A stretch of 36,313 nt of DNA from an uncultured Christensenella sp. (lineage in GTDB: Bacteria; Bacillota; Clostridia; Christensenellales; Borkfalkiaceae), in contig CAJTPB010000018.1 of the NCBI GenBank assembly GCA_910578065.1, positions 1-36,313 of the forward strand, read 5' to 3'. Every line of letters begins with the position of its first letter. Position 1 is the first letter of the stretch. Under the pieces are notes generated by a model. It saw only the letters and a program-made list of their open reading frames with translations, was not told the DNA's origin and did not search any database. The translations under genes were made by a program, and so were the position numbers. This document shows, in pieces, positions 1 to 8,702 of the stretch.

Positions 1-25
1 TGCGGTCGGCGGGTAAAGATTATGA

Positions 26-523
26 TTACGCTTCGCTTAAAAGCCGTTCAAGCGTTTCGATATGTACAAGTTCGTCCGCAATGATCCGTTCGATCACCGC
101 GGAAACATGCGGATCGCTCAATTTACACAGCATGCTGCGGTAACCTTCTACCGCGCAACGTTCCCCGTACAAATCGGCGCGAAACATTGCCGCGGGCGTT
201 TTTACATAATTTACGAAAGAGGCGGAATAGTACCCTACGGGATAGGGCGGGCAAGCGGTAAATATGGGAGGCGCGCCGAGCTTGCAAATTAACGTGCCTA
301 AAATCTCCAAATGATGCATTTCGTTTACGGCGATTGCAAGAAGCGATTCCGCCCACTCTTTCTTGTCGCAAGCGCCCAGCAAAACGGACTGATACACATA
401 TTGTAAAATTGCGGTCATTTCCCCTTCCCGCCCAGCATAGGCGGGCGATACCGCGCGAAGCATGCAAGCGTTTTCTTGAATCCCATCCATCGAAGGATAA
501 GGCATATCCGCTTTTAATTCCAT
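26..523 (-). CDS. Ferritin-like diiron protein (manganese-catalase / rubrerythrin-type fold)
   Basis: A 165-residue protein with the four-helix ferritin-like metal pattern: a Glu near residue 35, ExxH at 68-71 (EMHH), a Glu in helix 3 (121 or 126) and a second ExxH at 151-154 (ELVH). This arrangement binds two metals in the ferritin/manganese catalase superfamily. The exact activity (catalase-like, oxidase or storage) cannot be read from the sequence, and the protein is shorter than true manganese catalases. I start it at the ATG at 523 because GGGGAGG lies five bases upstream; an in-frame ATG 13 codons earlier has no comparable site. No signal peptide is seen, so it should be cytoplasmic. 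It is divergent from the aldo/keto reductase, and both could serve oxidative or carbonyl stress, which is inference. Confidence 0.8.
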   Translation of the reverse strand: MELKADMPYPSMDGIQENACMLRAVSPAYAGREGEMTAILQYVYQSVLLGACDKKEWAESLLAIAVNEMHHLEILGTLICKLGAPPIFTACPPYPVGYYSASFVNYVKTPAAMFRADLYGERCAVEGYRSMLCKLSDPHVSAVIERIIADELVHIETLERLLSEA

Positions 524-599
524 AACTACCTCCCCGAAACTGCGATATTCCACCATATGCAAAAAACGCCCTTAGGGGTGCGCGATTTACGGGAAATTC

Positions 600-628
600 T
601 TGCAATCGCACGTAAAATATAGTATACT
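600..628 (+). promoter_or_regulatory. Promoter of the aldo/keto reductase gene
   Basis: TTGCAA (600-605), a 17-base spacer and TATACT (623-628), followed by a GGAG ribosome binding site and the ATG at 649. Close to the sigma-A consensus. Confidence 0.75.
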
Positions 629-648
629 GTACCAAAGGAGATAAAATC

Positions 649-1677
649 ATGGACGAAATTAAAACAACGGCGTTTGCAAACAATAAAGAACGCCTGCCCG
701 ACCCTATGCGATACGAACGCACCCGATTGCATTACCGCCGCGCGGGAAACAGCGGATTGAAATTACCCGAAATATCCCTCGGTCTGTGGCAGAACTTCGG
801 CAGTTTAAACAATTTCGAAAATATGCGCGACATGATTTTTCCCGCGTTTGACGCGGGCATCACCATGTTCGACCTTGCAAACAACTACGGTCCGCGTTAC
901 GGCAGTGCGGAAGAAAACTTCGGAAAAATTTTGCGCGATAATTTATCTTCCTACCGCGACGAAATGCTGATTGCCACCAAAGCGGGCTACGATATGTGGG
1001 AAGGTCCTTACGGAAACGGAGGCTCGTTAAAGTATTTGACCGCTTCCCTCGACCAAAGTTTAAAGCGAATGGGGCTCGATTACGTAGACGTATTCTACCA
1101 CCATCGCCCCGACGACGAAACTCCGATCGAAGAAACGTGCTTTGCGTTATGGCGCGCGGTTGCTTCGGGCAAGGCGCTGTATGCGGGCGTTTCGAACTAT
1201 AACGCGGAACAAACGGCGCGCGCCGTAAGCGTTATGAAAGAGTTGAAATGCCCCCTTATCGTCAATCAAGTGCGCTACAACCTGTTCGACCGCACGGTAG
1301 AGAAAAACGGCTTAAAGGCGTATGCAGAAGAAAACGGGATCGGGCTTACCGCTTTTTCGCCTCTTGCGCAAGGACTGCTGACGGATAAATACAAAAACGG
1401 CGTTCCCGAAGAAAGCCGCATGAAACGGGCGTTTACCCTGCGCGAACACGATTTGACCCCCTCTTTACTGAACAAAACGGAAGCGCTGCGCGGTCTCGCT
1501 TCTTCGCGCGGGCAAACGCTTGCGGAATTTGCGCTTTCTTGGCTGTTAAAAGACAACTGCGTTTCGAGCGTGATCATCGGAGCTTCCTCTTCCAAGCAAA
1601 TATTGGAAAACGTATCGCTGAACAGCGCGTTCACCCCAGAAGAACTGGAAGCGATCGAAAAAATCTGCAACGCATAA
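649..1677 (+). CDS. Aldo/keto reductase, YghZ / L-glyceraldehyde-3-phosphate reductase type
   Basis: A 342-residue NADPH-dependent aldo/keto reductase. The (beta/alpha)8-barrel catalytic tetrad is visible: Asp75 and Tyr80 in FDLANNYG, Lys111 in ATKAGY and His152 in the YHHRPD segment. The N-terminal RAGNSGLKLPEISLGLW and the NNYGPRYGSAEENFG loop resemble the YghZ/Gpr subfamily, which reduces L-glyceraldehyde 3-phosphate and small toxic aldehydes such as methylglyoxal. The length matches that subfamily. It is a cytoplasmic monocistronic unit with its own promoter at 600-628 and terminator at 1695-1731. The ATG at 649 follows AAAGGAGATAAAATC. Family assignment is firm; the natural substrate is inferred. 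Confidence 0.93.
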   Translation: MDEIKTTAFANNKERLPDPMRYERTRLHYRRAGNSGLKLPEISLGLWQNFGSLNNFENMRDMIFPAFDAGITMFDLANNYGPRYGSAEENFGKILRDNLSSYRDEMLIATKAGYDMWEGPYGNGGSLKYLTASLDQSLKRMGLDYVDVFYHHRPDDETPIEETCFALWRAVASGKALYAGVSNYNAEQTARAVSVMKELKCPLIVNQVRYNLFDRTVEKNGLKAYAEENGIGLTAFSPLAQGLLTDKYKNGVPEESRMKRAFTLREHDLTPSLLNKTEALRGLASSRGQTLAEFALSWLLKDNCVSSVIIGASSSKQILENVSLNSAFTPEELEAIEKICNA

Positions 1678-1694
1678 CTTTTCTTTATATGAAA

Positions 1695-1731
1695 ACCGCC
1701 CCGAAGCACAATGCTTCGGGGCGGTCTTTTT
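1695..1731 (+). terminator. Intrinsic terminator after the aldo/keto reductase
   Basis: A perfect 13-bp stem (1695-1707 with 1713-1725, starting ACCGCCCCGAAGC), five-base loop, then CTTTTT. It may also work on the minus strand for the small gene at 1740-1892, because A residues precede the stem. Confidence 0.92.
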
Positions 1732-1739
1732 ATCGGTCG

Positions 1740-1892
1740 TTAGATATCCGATTCGTAATGACAATCGGAATACTGCGTGGGAGGCATTGTTTCGCCTTCG
1801 CCGACGTAAATCGTGTTGACGATTTTGCCTTCCGCATCGATTACCTTGTAAGAACCCGTCTTAGGACAAACATCCCCGCAATTTAATCTCAT
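1740..1892 (-). CDS. Small YjzC-like protein
   Basis: A 50-residue ORF starting MRLNCGDVCPKTGSY, with a central GEGETMPPT and ending near CHYESDI. An ideal ribosome binding site (GGAGGTG, six bases before the ATG) supports that it is translated. The pattern of a short Gly/Cys start, a Tyr-containing strand and a 'G-x-x-x-PPT' segment resembles the YjzC-like family of small Firmicutes proteins of unknown function. Three cysteines and a histidine (Cys5, Cys9, Cys44, His45) could bind a metal, which is inference. It lies 54 bases downstream of uppP on the same strand and shares the hairpin at 1695-1725 as its likely terminator. Confidence 0.65.
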   Translation of the reverse strand: MRLNCGDVCPKTGSYKVIDAEGKIVNTIYVGEGETMPPTQYSDCHYESDI

Positions 1893-1946
1893 TCTTTTCA
1901 CCTCCGATAACAGCAGTATGTACCGAAAACGAAAAACAATACGCGT

Positions 1947-2747
1947 TTAAAAAATTCCTTTTACGTTTAACGCAAAACAGGTAAGCGAAAGCAAAACGAG
2001 ATACAAACTGAACCATTTGTAATTTGCCTTTCCGATCACCTTTAACATGACTTTAATGGCGAACAAACCGGAAACCGCCGCAAACAGCATGCCCAACAAA
2101 ATGCACGCAACCCCCGTTCCGCCCAGCGAGGCGAGCGCTTCGCGCTCGGTAATTACGTCTTTCAAGCTTACGACGACGCTTCCCAAAATAACGGGAATAC
2201 TCATTAAAAAAGAAAACTTTGCGATCTCTTCCGTTTTGCCCCCCGCGAATACGCCCGCCGCAATGGTAGAACCGCTGCGGGAAATACCGGGAATCACCGC
2301 AACCGCCTGCATCAACCCCATGGGCACCGTTGTGCGCCAACCGAGCGGGCGGGCGGGATTTTTACGCCGCTTTGCAACGAACTCGCACAATAGCAAAATC
2401 AGCGCGGTAAGGGCGAACCCGATGGAAAGATATGCCCCGCCGTAAAAGCGCGTTTCGATATAGTCGTTCAAAAACAGCCCCACAAGCCCCGCGGGAACGG
2501 TTGCGACGATCAAATACAGCAACGTTTTAAACGGTTTTTTAAACAGCTCCAAAATATCCCGCCAAAAGACGAAAAATACCGCGATCAGCGTGCCGAAGTG
2601 CAGCATGATATCGAAAAACAGCTGATTGCCGCCGAAATCGACGCCCATGATTTGTTGTAAAAACACCAAATGTCCGCTTGAAGAAACGGGCAGGAACTCT
2701 GTAAGTCCCTGCACCGCTCCGAGGACGATTGCTTGCCAAATTTGCAT
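1947..2747 (-). CDS. uppP: Undecaprenyl-diphosphatase UppP (BacA family)
   Basis: A 266-residue polytopic membrane protein that dephosphorylates undecaprenyl diphosphate, recycling the lipid carrier for peptidoglycan and other wall polymers and giving bacitracin tolerance. Both signature segments of the BacA family are present: GLTEFLPVSSSGHL (residues 14-27, with Glu17, the Ser cluster and His26) and PGISRSGS (153-160, with Arg157). Length and about eight hydrophobic segments match the family. It follows the foldase-like lipoprotein gene by 25 bases in the same direction and is probably cotranscribed with it, so the pair serves envelope maintenance. The ribosome binding site (AGGCGG) is only moderate. 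Confidence 0.97.
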   Translation of the reverse strand: MQIWQAIVLGAVQGLTEFLPVSSSGHLVFLQQIMGVDFGGNQLFFDIMLHFGTLIAVFFVFWRDILELFKKPFKTLLYLIVATVPAGLVGLFLNDYIETRFYGGAYLSIGFALTALILLLCEFVAKRRKNPARPLGWRTTVPMGLMQAVAVIPGISRSGSTIAAGVFAGGKTEEIAKFSFLMSIPVILGSVVVSLKDVITEREALASLGGTGVACILLGMLFAAVSGLFAIKVMLKVIGKANYKWFSLYLVLLSLTCFALNVKGIF

Positions 2748-2772
2748 AACCGCCTAATTCCCTTAAAATTTG

Positions 2773-4818
2773 TTAATTGTTATTGCCCAACGCTTTTAAA
2801 TCGGCATAGCGATTTTCGTATACCGTGACGCAGGCGTTGTAATTGTTTACGACTTGCGTTTGCATTGCCGCGGAATATCCGTCCACCGTAGAAGATTTCA
2901 CCGCTTCGTAATAAAGGTTGGAAAAAGACCCTTCCCGATCGATATCCGCATAGTCGAAGGTATACGGCGTTTGGTTGCCGTAAGAGAACGTACAGTACAT
3001 TATGTGCCAGCCGTATTGCGAAGGCGCAACGGTATACGTGCCCACGCCGCCCGCAACGGCAGCTTTTGCCGCAAATTCGAATTCTTTTACAAACGAAGTA
3101 TCGTAAGCGGAAACCGAATATCCGAGGTATTTGTTCAACCCCGCCGTATCGGTATTATATGCGAACGAAAGCTCGTTTACGACAGACATTGCCGTGTTGA
3201 TCTTGCTTCCCGCAACGAACACGTCGTTTGCGTTGAACACGCCGATATCCGCCTTTCCCTGATAGTACAGGAATTTGGAATAATCCACTTCCGAATCGGA
3301 ATAAAAATCTTCCGCCGTTTGCGCATAGTACGCGGCTTTGATTTCTTCCGCGCTGCCCGTGCCTGCCGCGCCCTGCGCGTAATAGCTTCCGCTTGCGGAA
3401 ATCCCCGCAAAGCCGAGGTAGCCTTCCAATTCCGCAATAAAGTCGTCTACGGTGATCTCGGCGGGCGTAACCGTATATTTCTTTTCTTTTTCGTCGTATT
3501 CGACCGTGCCGTTGTAAGCATACTTGCCGAAATAATTTTTCAGCGGCTTGTACTTGCTTCCCTCTTCGGCTTTGATGCTGTCTTCGAAGAAGAGGTATTC
3601 GCGCCCTTGATACGCTTCTTGCGCTTCCGCCTTATAAGAACGATCCGTTTCGCCCGTAAACCACGTTTTACGCTGATCGGTCGCCTTTACGTTTTGCAGC
3701 ATTTGCGCGCGACGAACGAACTTTTGCCCTTCCGTGCCCTTGTCGTTTGCGATAGCGTTGCTTTGCAATGCGGAAAAAGGCAGCAAAATGTTGATGACAT
3801 AACCGTAATTTCCGTTGGGTGCATACAGCACGAAGGAAGATTGCGAAGCGCCGTCGAGCGCCGTTTCGAACGCGCTTTTATCGGCGAACTGCTCTTTTTG
3901 GCTGTCGAGCGTTTTTTGGAACTTTTCGTTTAAATACGTTTCCGTGCAAGTCGCTTCCGCGGTCGCTTCGAATCCGTCTGCAAGTTTTTCCAAAATCGCG
4001 TCTTCGTACGCGGTTTGCAGTTCCAGCTTGTAATAATTCAAATTTTCGAATTTGCTTACGTCTTCGCCCTTATCCAAAAGGTTGTTCGCCTCTAAGTTGG
4101 CAAGAAAGGCGTTATATGCTTTTTTCCGCGTTGTGGGAGTAGAACCTTCTACCGCCTTATACGTGCCACAATCGGACGGGGAATTTTTCCCCGTGTAAAT
4201 TTTATACGCTTTATCGCAATATTCGGCGTCGGCGGAATCGATTCCCGTGGGCGTCGTTCTTACGTCCGAATCGTATTCGCGGTCTTCCGCGGTGATATAA
4301 CTTTTTTCCTGCGAGTCGATCGTGTTGTTGATGATCACCTTTAAGTCGTATTCCGCTTTGGCACGCTCTTCCTCCGTCAAGAAATAAGCAAGCCCCGCAA
4401 GCGTGGGATCGTCTTTTCCCGCAACCGCCTGTTCATAGCCCTGCGCATTGTACTCTCCCTGTTCGTAAAGGTATACCATCGCATACTGGATCAGCATTTT
4501 GCGATTAACAAGACTTTCTTTAATGATATCGAACGTTTCGCTGTACGAACTGCCGCCCTGGATATACTGGTAGCCCGAACTTAAAAAGCTGGCGATCAAA
4601 TCGCGCTTTAACACGTTGGAAACGTCGATCGTCTGCGCGTACTTTTCGTATGCGCCGCCCGAAGCGAATTCCTTTCCGCGGCTGATATCCACCTCCGCAA
4701 CGACTTGAAGCATGTCCTTTTGCGTATCGCTTGTAATAAGGTCGCACCCTGCGAGCGTTCCGCACGCAAGCGCCGCCGCCAAAGTTACCGCAGCCGCTGT
4801 TTTTTTGTTGAATTTCAT
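2773..4818 (-). CDS. Foldase-like (SurA/PrsA-type) peptidyl-prolyl isomerase lipoprotein
   Basis: A 681-residue secreted lipoprotein: Lys-rich start, hydrophobic core and lipobox LAGC with Cys25. The first ~130 residues resemble the helical N-terminal chaperone domain of SurA/PrsA proteins, and near residue 599 the segment VAPSQYGWHIMYCTF matches the parvulin element usually written 'QFGYHII'. Long Ala/Tyr/Glu-rich helical stretches separate them. I infer an extracytoplasmic folding factor. Known PrsA proteins are about 300 residues, so this one is roughly twice as long and divergent; a canonical complete parvulin domain is not obvious by eye. Position directly downstream of mfd supports the call, since mfd-prsA neighbours are common in Clostridia. 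It has its own promoter (4876-4904) and GGAG site. Confidence 0.7.
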   Translation of the reverse strand: MKFNKKTAAAVTLAAALACGTLAGCDLITSDTQKDMLQVVAEVDISRGKEFASGGAYEKYAQTIDVSNVLKRDLIASFLSSGYQYIQGGSSYSETFDIIKESLVNRKMLIQYAMVYLYEQGEYNAQGYEQAVAGKDDPTLAGLAYFLTEEERAKAEYDLKVIINNTIDSQEKSYITAEDREYDSDVRTTPTGIDSADAEYCDKAYKIYTGKNSPSDCGTYKAVEGSTPTTRKKAYNAFLANLEANNLLDKGEDVSKFENLNYYKLELQTAYEDAILEKLADGFEATAEATCTETYLNEKFQKTLDSQKEQFADKSAFETALDGASQSSFVLYAPNGNYGYVINILLPFSALQSNAIANDKGTEGQKFVRRAQMLQNVKATDQRKTWFTGETDRSYKAEAQEAYQGREYLFFEDSIKAEEGSKYKPLKNYFGKYAYNGTVEYDEKEKKYTVTPAEITVDDFIAELEGYLGFAGISASGSYYAQGAAGTGSAEEIKAAYYAQTAEDFYSDSEVDYSKFLYYQGKADIGVFNANDVFVAGSKINTAMSVVNELSFAYNTDTAGLNKYLGYSVSAYDTSFVKEFEFAAKAAVAGGVGTYTVAPSQYGWHIMYCTFSYGNQTPYTFDYADIDREGSFSNLYYEAVKSSTVDGYSAAMQTQVVNNYNACVTVYENRYADLKALGNNN

Positions 4819-4875
4819 AAATCTTTCTCCGAACCGAACGCGGGATATTCCCGCCTATTTTACTTGTACTTATTT

Positions 4876-4904
4876 ATTATAACCGATTTAAACGAAAGGT
4901 GCAA
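4876..4904 (-). promoter_or_regulatory. Promoter of the foldase-like gene / uppP
   Basis: On the minus strand TTGCAC (4904-4899), a 17-base spacer and TATAAT (4881-4876). It sits in the 102-base gap after mfd. The leader downstream carries a small perfect hairpin, GCGGGA-tat-TCCCGC (4840-4854), just before the ribosome binding site. Confidence 0.75.
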
Positions 4905-4920
4905 ATCTTTTTCGTGAAAA

Positions 4921-7900
4921 TCAAGAAAAAGTTGCGGCAAATTTCAGAAATTTTGTCATTAAAAGCATGGTTTTTCCGCCCGAATCGAGCGCGCGGAAGC
5001 GCATGACGGGCGCGCTCGTCATATCTAAGCTGACGTCGCGTTTGTATTTTTCCATTGCCGCGCCCAATCTCTCGTCCGAAAGGCAGGAAAGCGAACCGAA
5101 TTCGAGCGCGCCGCCCCCGCCGCCGACGCTTATCTTTTTTACGCCGAACGCCGAAGCGTAACTCTTTAAAACGGCGATCACCAACAGATTTACCGTTTCC
5201 TGCGGAAGCGGACCGTATTGCTCTTCCATAGAAGTGCATACGCGCTTGTAATCTTCCGCCGTGCGGATTTCCGCGATCTGTTTGTAACAGTCCATTCTGC
5301 CCGCATTCGATTCCACATACGTTTCGGGAATAAACGCCGTCGCCTTGATTTCGAGGTCGCACGCTTCCTGCTTTTTGCCCGTAAGCTCTTCGTTTAAAAT
5401 TTTGGCGTAAAGTTCGTAACCCACTTTGTCCATATGCCCGTGCTGCTCGGCGCCCAGCACGTTGCCCGCACCGCGGATCTCCAAATCGCGCATGGCGATT
5501 TTAAAGCCCGAACCGAGTTCGGTAAACTGCATCATCGCCTTTAACCGTTCCGCCGCCGATTCCGTCATTACCCGCTCCGGCTTATAAGTAAAGTAAGCGT
5601 GCGCAAGACGCGTTCCCCTGCCCACTCTGCCCCGCAGCTGGTACAGTTGGGAAATGCCCAATTTATCCGCGTCGATCACGATCAGCGTGTTCGCGTTGGG
5701 CAGGTCGATGCCGTTTTCGATGATCGTCGTCGTAACCAAAATATCGTATTCCCCGCGGTAAAAGCCGAACACGTTGCTTTCGAGCTGATTTTTTTCCATG
5801 CGCCCGTGCGCCACGCATACCCGCGCTTCGGGTACGATCTGCGTGATCCTGTGCGCGAACGAATGAATGCTTTCCACCTTGTTGTACAGCAGAAAGATCT
5901 GCCCTTTGCGGGCGATCTCGCGCACCGCGGCGTCGCGGATCAGCGTTTCCGTTTCTTCCGCGACGTACGTCTGCACGGGCAGACGGGCATGCGGCGGCGT
6001 TTGTATGGTAGAAATATCGCGAATGCCCGCAAGCGACATGTGCAGCGTGCGCGGGATGGGCGTCGCCGTCATGGTAAGGCAGTCTACGTCCCGCTTGTAA
6101 TTTTTGATCTTCTCTTTATGTTCTACGCCGAAGCGCTGTTCCTCGTCTAAGATCAGCAGCCCCAAATCGTGAAATTTTACGTCTTTGGAAAGCAATCTGT
6201 GCGTGCCGACGATAAGATCGATCTCCCCTTCGGCGAGCGCGGAAAGCGTTTTTTCCAACTCTTTCGCCGTTTTAAAGCGGTTGAGCGAAGCCACGCGCAC
6301 GCCGAACTCGCTCATGCGCTCGGTCGCGGTACGGAAGTGCTGTTCGCTTAACACGGTGCTGGGACACATCAGCGCCGCCTGCCTGCCCGCAAGAATACAC
6401 AAATACGCCGCGCGCAGCGCGACTTCCGTTTTGCCGAACCCCACGTCGCCGCAAAGCAGCCTGTCCATTACTTTAACGGAACACATATCCGCCTTTACTT
6501 CCGCAATCGATTCGAGTTGATCGGGCGTTTCTTCGTAGGGGAACGCCGCTTCGAACTCTTCCATCAGTTCGGGATAAGCGGGAAAAGCGTACCCCTTTTG
6601 CTCCCGCCGTTCGGCGTAAAGCTGTTTTAAGTCGAACGCCATTTTTTTAAGGGAGGCGCGCAGCCGCGCCTTTACCCGTTCGAACTCGCCGCCCCCGATT
6701 TTGGAAAGACCGGGCGAATCCCCCCCCATGTACTTGGAAAGAATGTCCATTTGCTCGACGGGTACGTAAAGGGTATCGCCGTCTTTATATTCCAGCGCGA
6801 CGTATTCTTTGGTGCCGTCCGTCGTTTCGATGCGCTTCATGCCCGTAATTTTGCCCACGCCGTACGTTTCGTGCACGGCGTAATCGCCTACTTCGGGCGC
6901 AAGGAACAAATCCCCCCGCTTTTTGCGAATCCTGCGCTGCGTGCCGCTTTTTACGAACAGATCGCCCGTGCCGAGCACCGCGAGTTTGCATTCGTGCAAA
7001 AGGAATCCCTTATCGAGCGTTTGATCGGAAAGAAAGATTCCTTTAAACGCTTGCAGCGATTGCGGCTGAGCGGATTGTGGCAAATAGTTTTGAGAAAACT
7101 CTTCGCGCAGTTTTTGCGCGCGCGATTCGCTTCCGCACCAAAGCATAATGCGGTATCCGTTTTTCAGCCAATTTTTTAAATCGACGATCAAATCGGGTGT
7201 GGAATTTAAGTAGCGCGCGGGCGGCGCCGCCGTTACGTTATGAACGGCAAGCGGATTGAAGAATACGGGATTGCTTACAAACGCGCCCAACGCAAGCGCG
7301 CGAAAGGAAGTTACGTCGGAAAAGAAATCTTCCCGTTCGACATACTGCCGTTGGGAAAAGCGCATCGTTTCCCCTCCCTCGTACAGCATCGCCCACCGTT
7401 CGCCGTGCTCTTTGTATAATCCGTCCAACTTATCGTGCACCAGCTTGCACTCGTCGAAAATAAGCAAGGTATCTTCGTTTAAAATGGAAAGCAGTCCGCA
7501 GGAATTTTCCAACAGCGGCATAACGAAGTCGGTAAACGCGCACTCCGTCAATTCGTCCGCGATCGCCTTCATGCGCGCGTATGCCGAGGAGGAGGGCGCT
7601 TGCTTCAATTCCTCTTTCAGCGCGCGGCAAATCTCTTCCTTATCCTCCCGCCCGAAAATCGCGTCCGTTGCGGCAACGACGTCTAAACGATCGACTTGCG
7701 CAAGCCGTTCGCCCGTTACCTCGTCGTACGGCTTAATAGCTTCCACCTCGTCCCCGAAAAAATCGACGCGGGCGGGATGATCGCAGTTTACGGGATAAAT
7801 ATCGAGGATATCCCCGCGCACGGCAAACGTTCCCTTCGAATCGACGGAATATTCCCGCGTGTAACCCGCGTTTACCAGCGCGCAAACGAGCGCTTGCAAG

Positions 7901-8313
7901 TCCGTTTCCTTTCCCTTTTGCAAGCGGAATACGGGCAGGCGGCGGGGAAGAAGCTGAATTGCAGCCTCTACGTCGCACACCAGCACTTCCGCGCCCTGTT
8001 CCCATTCGTACAATGCCGTCAAACGGCGGTAAAGCGCGTCTTTGGAAAGCGCCTTGCGATAGGTAAGCACTTCGTCTTTGGCGCAAAGAAGCGCGCACTT
8101 TTTGCCCGAAAGCGCAGAAATAGACTGCGCCGCGCGCGAAGCGGTAAGCGCGTCCGCCGCAAGATACACCGCCCTACGGGGATACGCCGCCGCGATCAAA
8201 TATTTTAACGGATCGGAAACGCCGAAAACCGCCGCGGGAATTCCGCGGCGGAGCGTTTCGCCCAGCAGGGAATATTCCCCGCCCATTTGTTCGAAGGTAA
8301 AAAACTCTTTCAT
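4921..8313 (-). CDS. mfd: Transcription-repair coupling factor Mfd
   Basis: An 1130-residue ATP-dependent DNA translocase that removes RNA polymerase stalled at lesions and recruits UvrA. Order of parts: UvrB-like N-terminal module; CarD-like RNA polymerase interaction domain around residues 470-525 (VGDYAVHETYGVGKI); RecG-like helicase with Walker A GDVGFGKTE near 621, DEEQRFG near 724, TATPIPRTL, and motif VI around QLRGRVGRG; TRCF C-terminal domain. Length is normal for the family (about 1150). The start ATG at 8313 has only a weak ribosome binding site (TAACGG), unusual in this window. It is transcribed from a leader of three tandem 112-base repeats (8357-8690). Neighbours pth and prs are the usual Firmicutes context. 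Confidence 0.98.
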   Translation of the reverse strand: MKEFFTFEQMGGEYSLLGETLRRGIPAAVFGVSDPLKYLIAAAYPRRAVYLAADALTASRAAQSISALSGKKCALLCAKDEVLTYRKALSKDALYRRLTALYEWEQGAEVLVCDVEAAIQLLPRRLPVFRLQKGKETDLQALVCALVNAGYTREYSVDSKGTFAVRGDILDIYPVNCDHPARVDFFGDEVEAIKPYDEVTGERLAQVDRLDVVAATDAIFGREDKEEICRALKEELKQAPSSSAYARMKAIADELTECAFTDFVMPLLENSCGLLSILNEDTLLIFDECKLVHDKLDGLYKEHGERWAMLYEGGETMRFSQRQYVEREDFFSDVTSFRALALGAFVSNPVFFNPLAVHNVTAAPPARYLNSTPDLIVDLKNWLKNGYRIMLWCGSESRAQKLREEFSQNYLPQSAQPQSLQAFKGIFLSDQTLDKGFLLHECKLAVLGTGDLFVKSGTQRRIRKKRGDLFLAPEVGDYAVHETYGVGKITGMKRIETTDGTKEYVALEYKDGDTLYVPVEQMDILSKYMGGDSPGLSKIGGGEFERVKARLRASLKKMAFDLKQLYAERREQKGYAFPAYPELMEEFEAAFPYEETPDQLESIAEVKADMCSVKVMDRLLCGDVGFGKTEVALRAAYLCILAGRQAALMCPSTVLSEQHFRTATERMSEFGVRVASLNRFKTAKELEKTLSALAEGEIDLIVGTHRLLSKDVKFHDLGLLILDEEQRFGVEHKEKIKNYKRDVDCLTMTATPIPRTLHMSLAGIRDISTIQTPPHARLPVQTYVAEETETLIRDAAVREIARKGQIFLLYNKVESIHSFAHRITQIVPEARVCVAHGRMEKNQLESNVFGFYRGEYDILVTTTIIENGIDLPNANTLIVIDADKLGISQLYQLRGRVGRGTRLAHAYFTYKPERVMTESAAERLKAMMQFTELGSGFKIAMRDLEIRGAGNVLGAEQHGHMDKVGYELYAKILNEELTGKKQEACDLEIKATAFIPETYVESNAGRMDCYKQIAEIRTAEDYKRVCTSMEEQYGPLPQETVNLLVIAVLKSYASAFGVKKISVGGGGGALEFGSLSCLSDERLGAAMEKYKRDVSLDMTSAPVMRFRALDSGGKTMLLMTKFLKFAATFS

Positions 8314-8356
8314 CCGTTACACTTATTCTTTTTTAGTCTTTTAATCCGCTATGCAT

Positions 8357-8690
8357 AGCGCAGCCGATTTGTAAATTGTTCCCTTATTGTTTCGGCGGGA
8401 TATTAACAACCCGATTTTACCAATCCCTTGCCGCGAATTATGATAGCTCGTGCTTGCAAATTATCGCAAGCGTAGCCGATTTATAAACAATTTCCTCATT
8501 GTTTCTGCGGGATATTAACAACCCGATTTTACCAATCCCTTGCCGCGAATTATGATAGCTCGTGCTTGCAAATTATCGCAAGCGTAGCCGATTTATAAAC
8601 AATTTCCTCATTGTTTCTGCGGGATATTAACAACCTGCTTTTACCTATCCCTTATTTAATTATAGTATGCTTTTGCAAACCATTGCAAGC
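8357..8690 (-). repeat. Three tandem 112-base repeats in the mfd leader
   Basis: Copies begin at 8357, 8469 and 8581; copies 1 and 2 are nearly identical after their first ~45 bases, and copy 3 diverges and shortens toward its end. Copies 2 and 3 contain AAACAAT-ttcctc-ATTGTTT; copies 1 and 2 contain CGGG...CCCG and CTTGC...GCAAG inverted repeats. Read on the minus strand, each copy carries a promoter-like pair: TTGCGA-18-TATCAT in copies 1 and 2, and TTGCAA-18-TATAAT in copy 3. The block fills the gap between pth and mfd; I see no coding capacity in it. Confidence 0.9.
8659..8688 (-). promoter_or_regulatory. Best-scoring promoter of mfd (third repeat copy)
   Basis: Minus strand TTGCAA (8688-8683), 18-base spacer, TATAAT (8664-8659). 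A transcript starting here would have a leader of about 340 bases containing the other two repeats. Confidence 0.6.
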
Positions 8691-8702
8691 GAAATTTTGC
8701 CG

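Noticed and set aside
2854..3933. Long plus-strand ORF of 359 codons
   Set aside because: Lies antisense within the foldase-like lipoprotein gene; Arg/Phe-rich composition typical of a shadow frame and no ribosome binding site.
4877..5362. Minus-strand ORF over the end of mfd
   Set aside because: Second reading frame of mfd; Arg-rich and without recognisable motifs.
8357..8690. Possible CRISPR array
   Set aside because: Units are ~112 bases with no short repeat alternating with unique spacers, and no cas genes are present.
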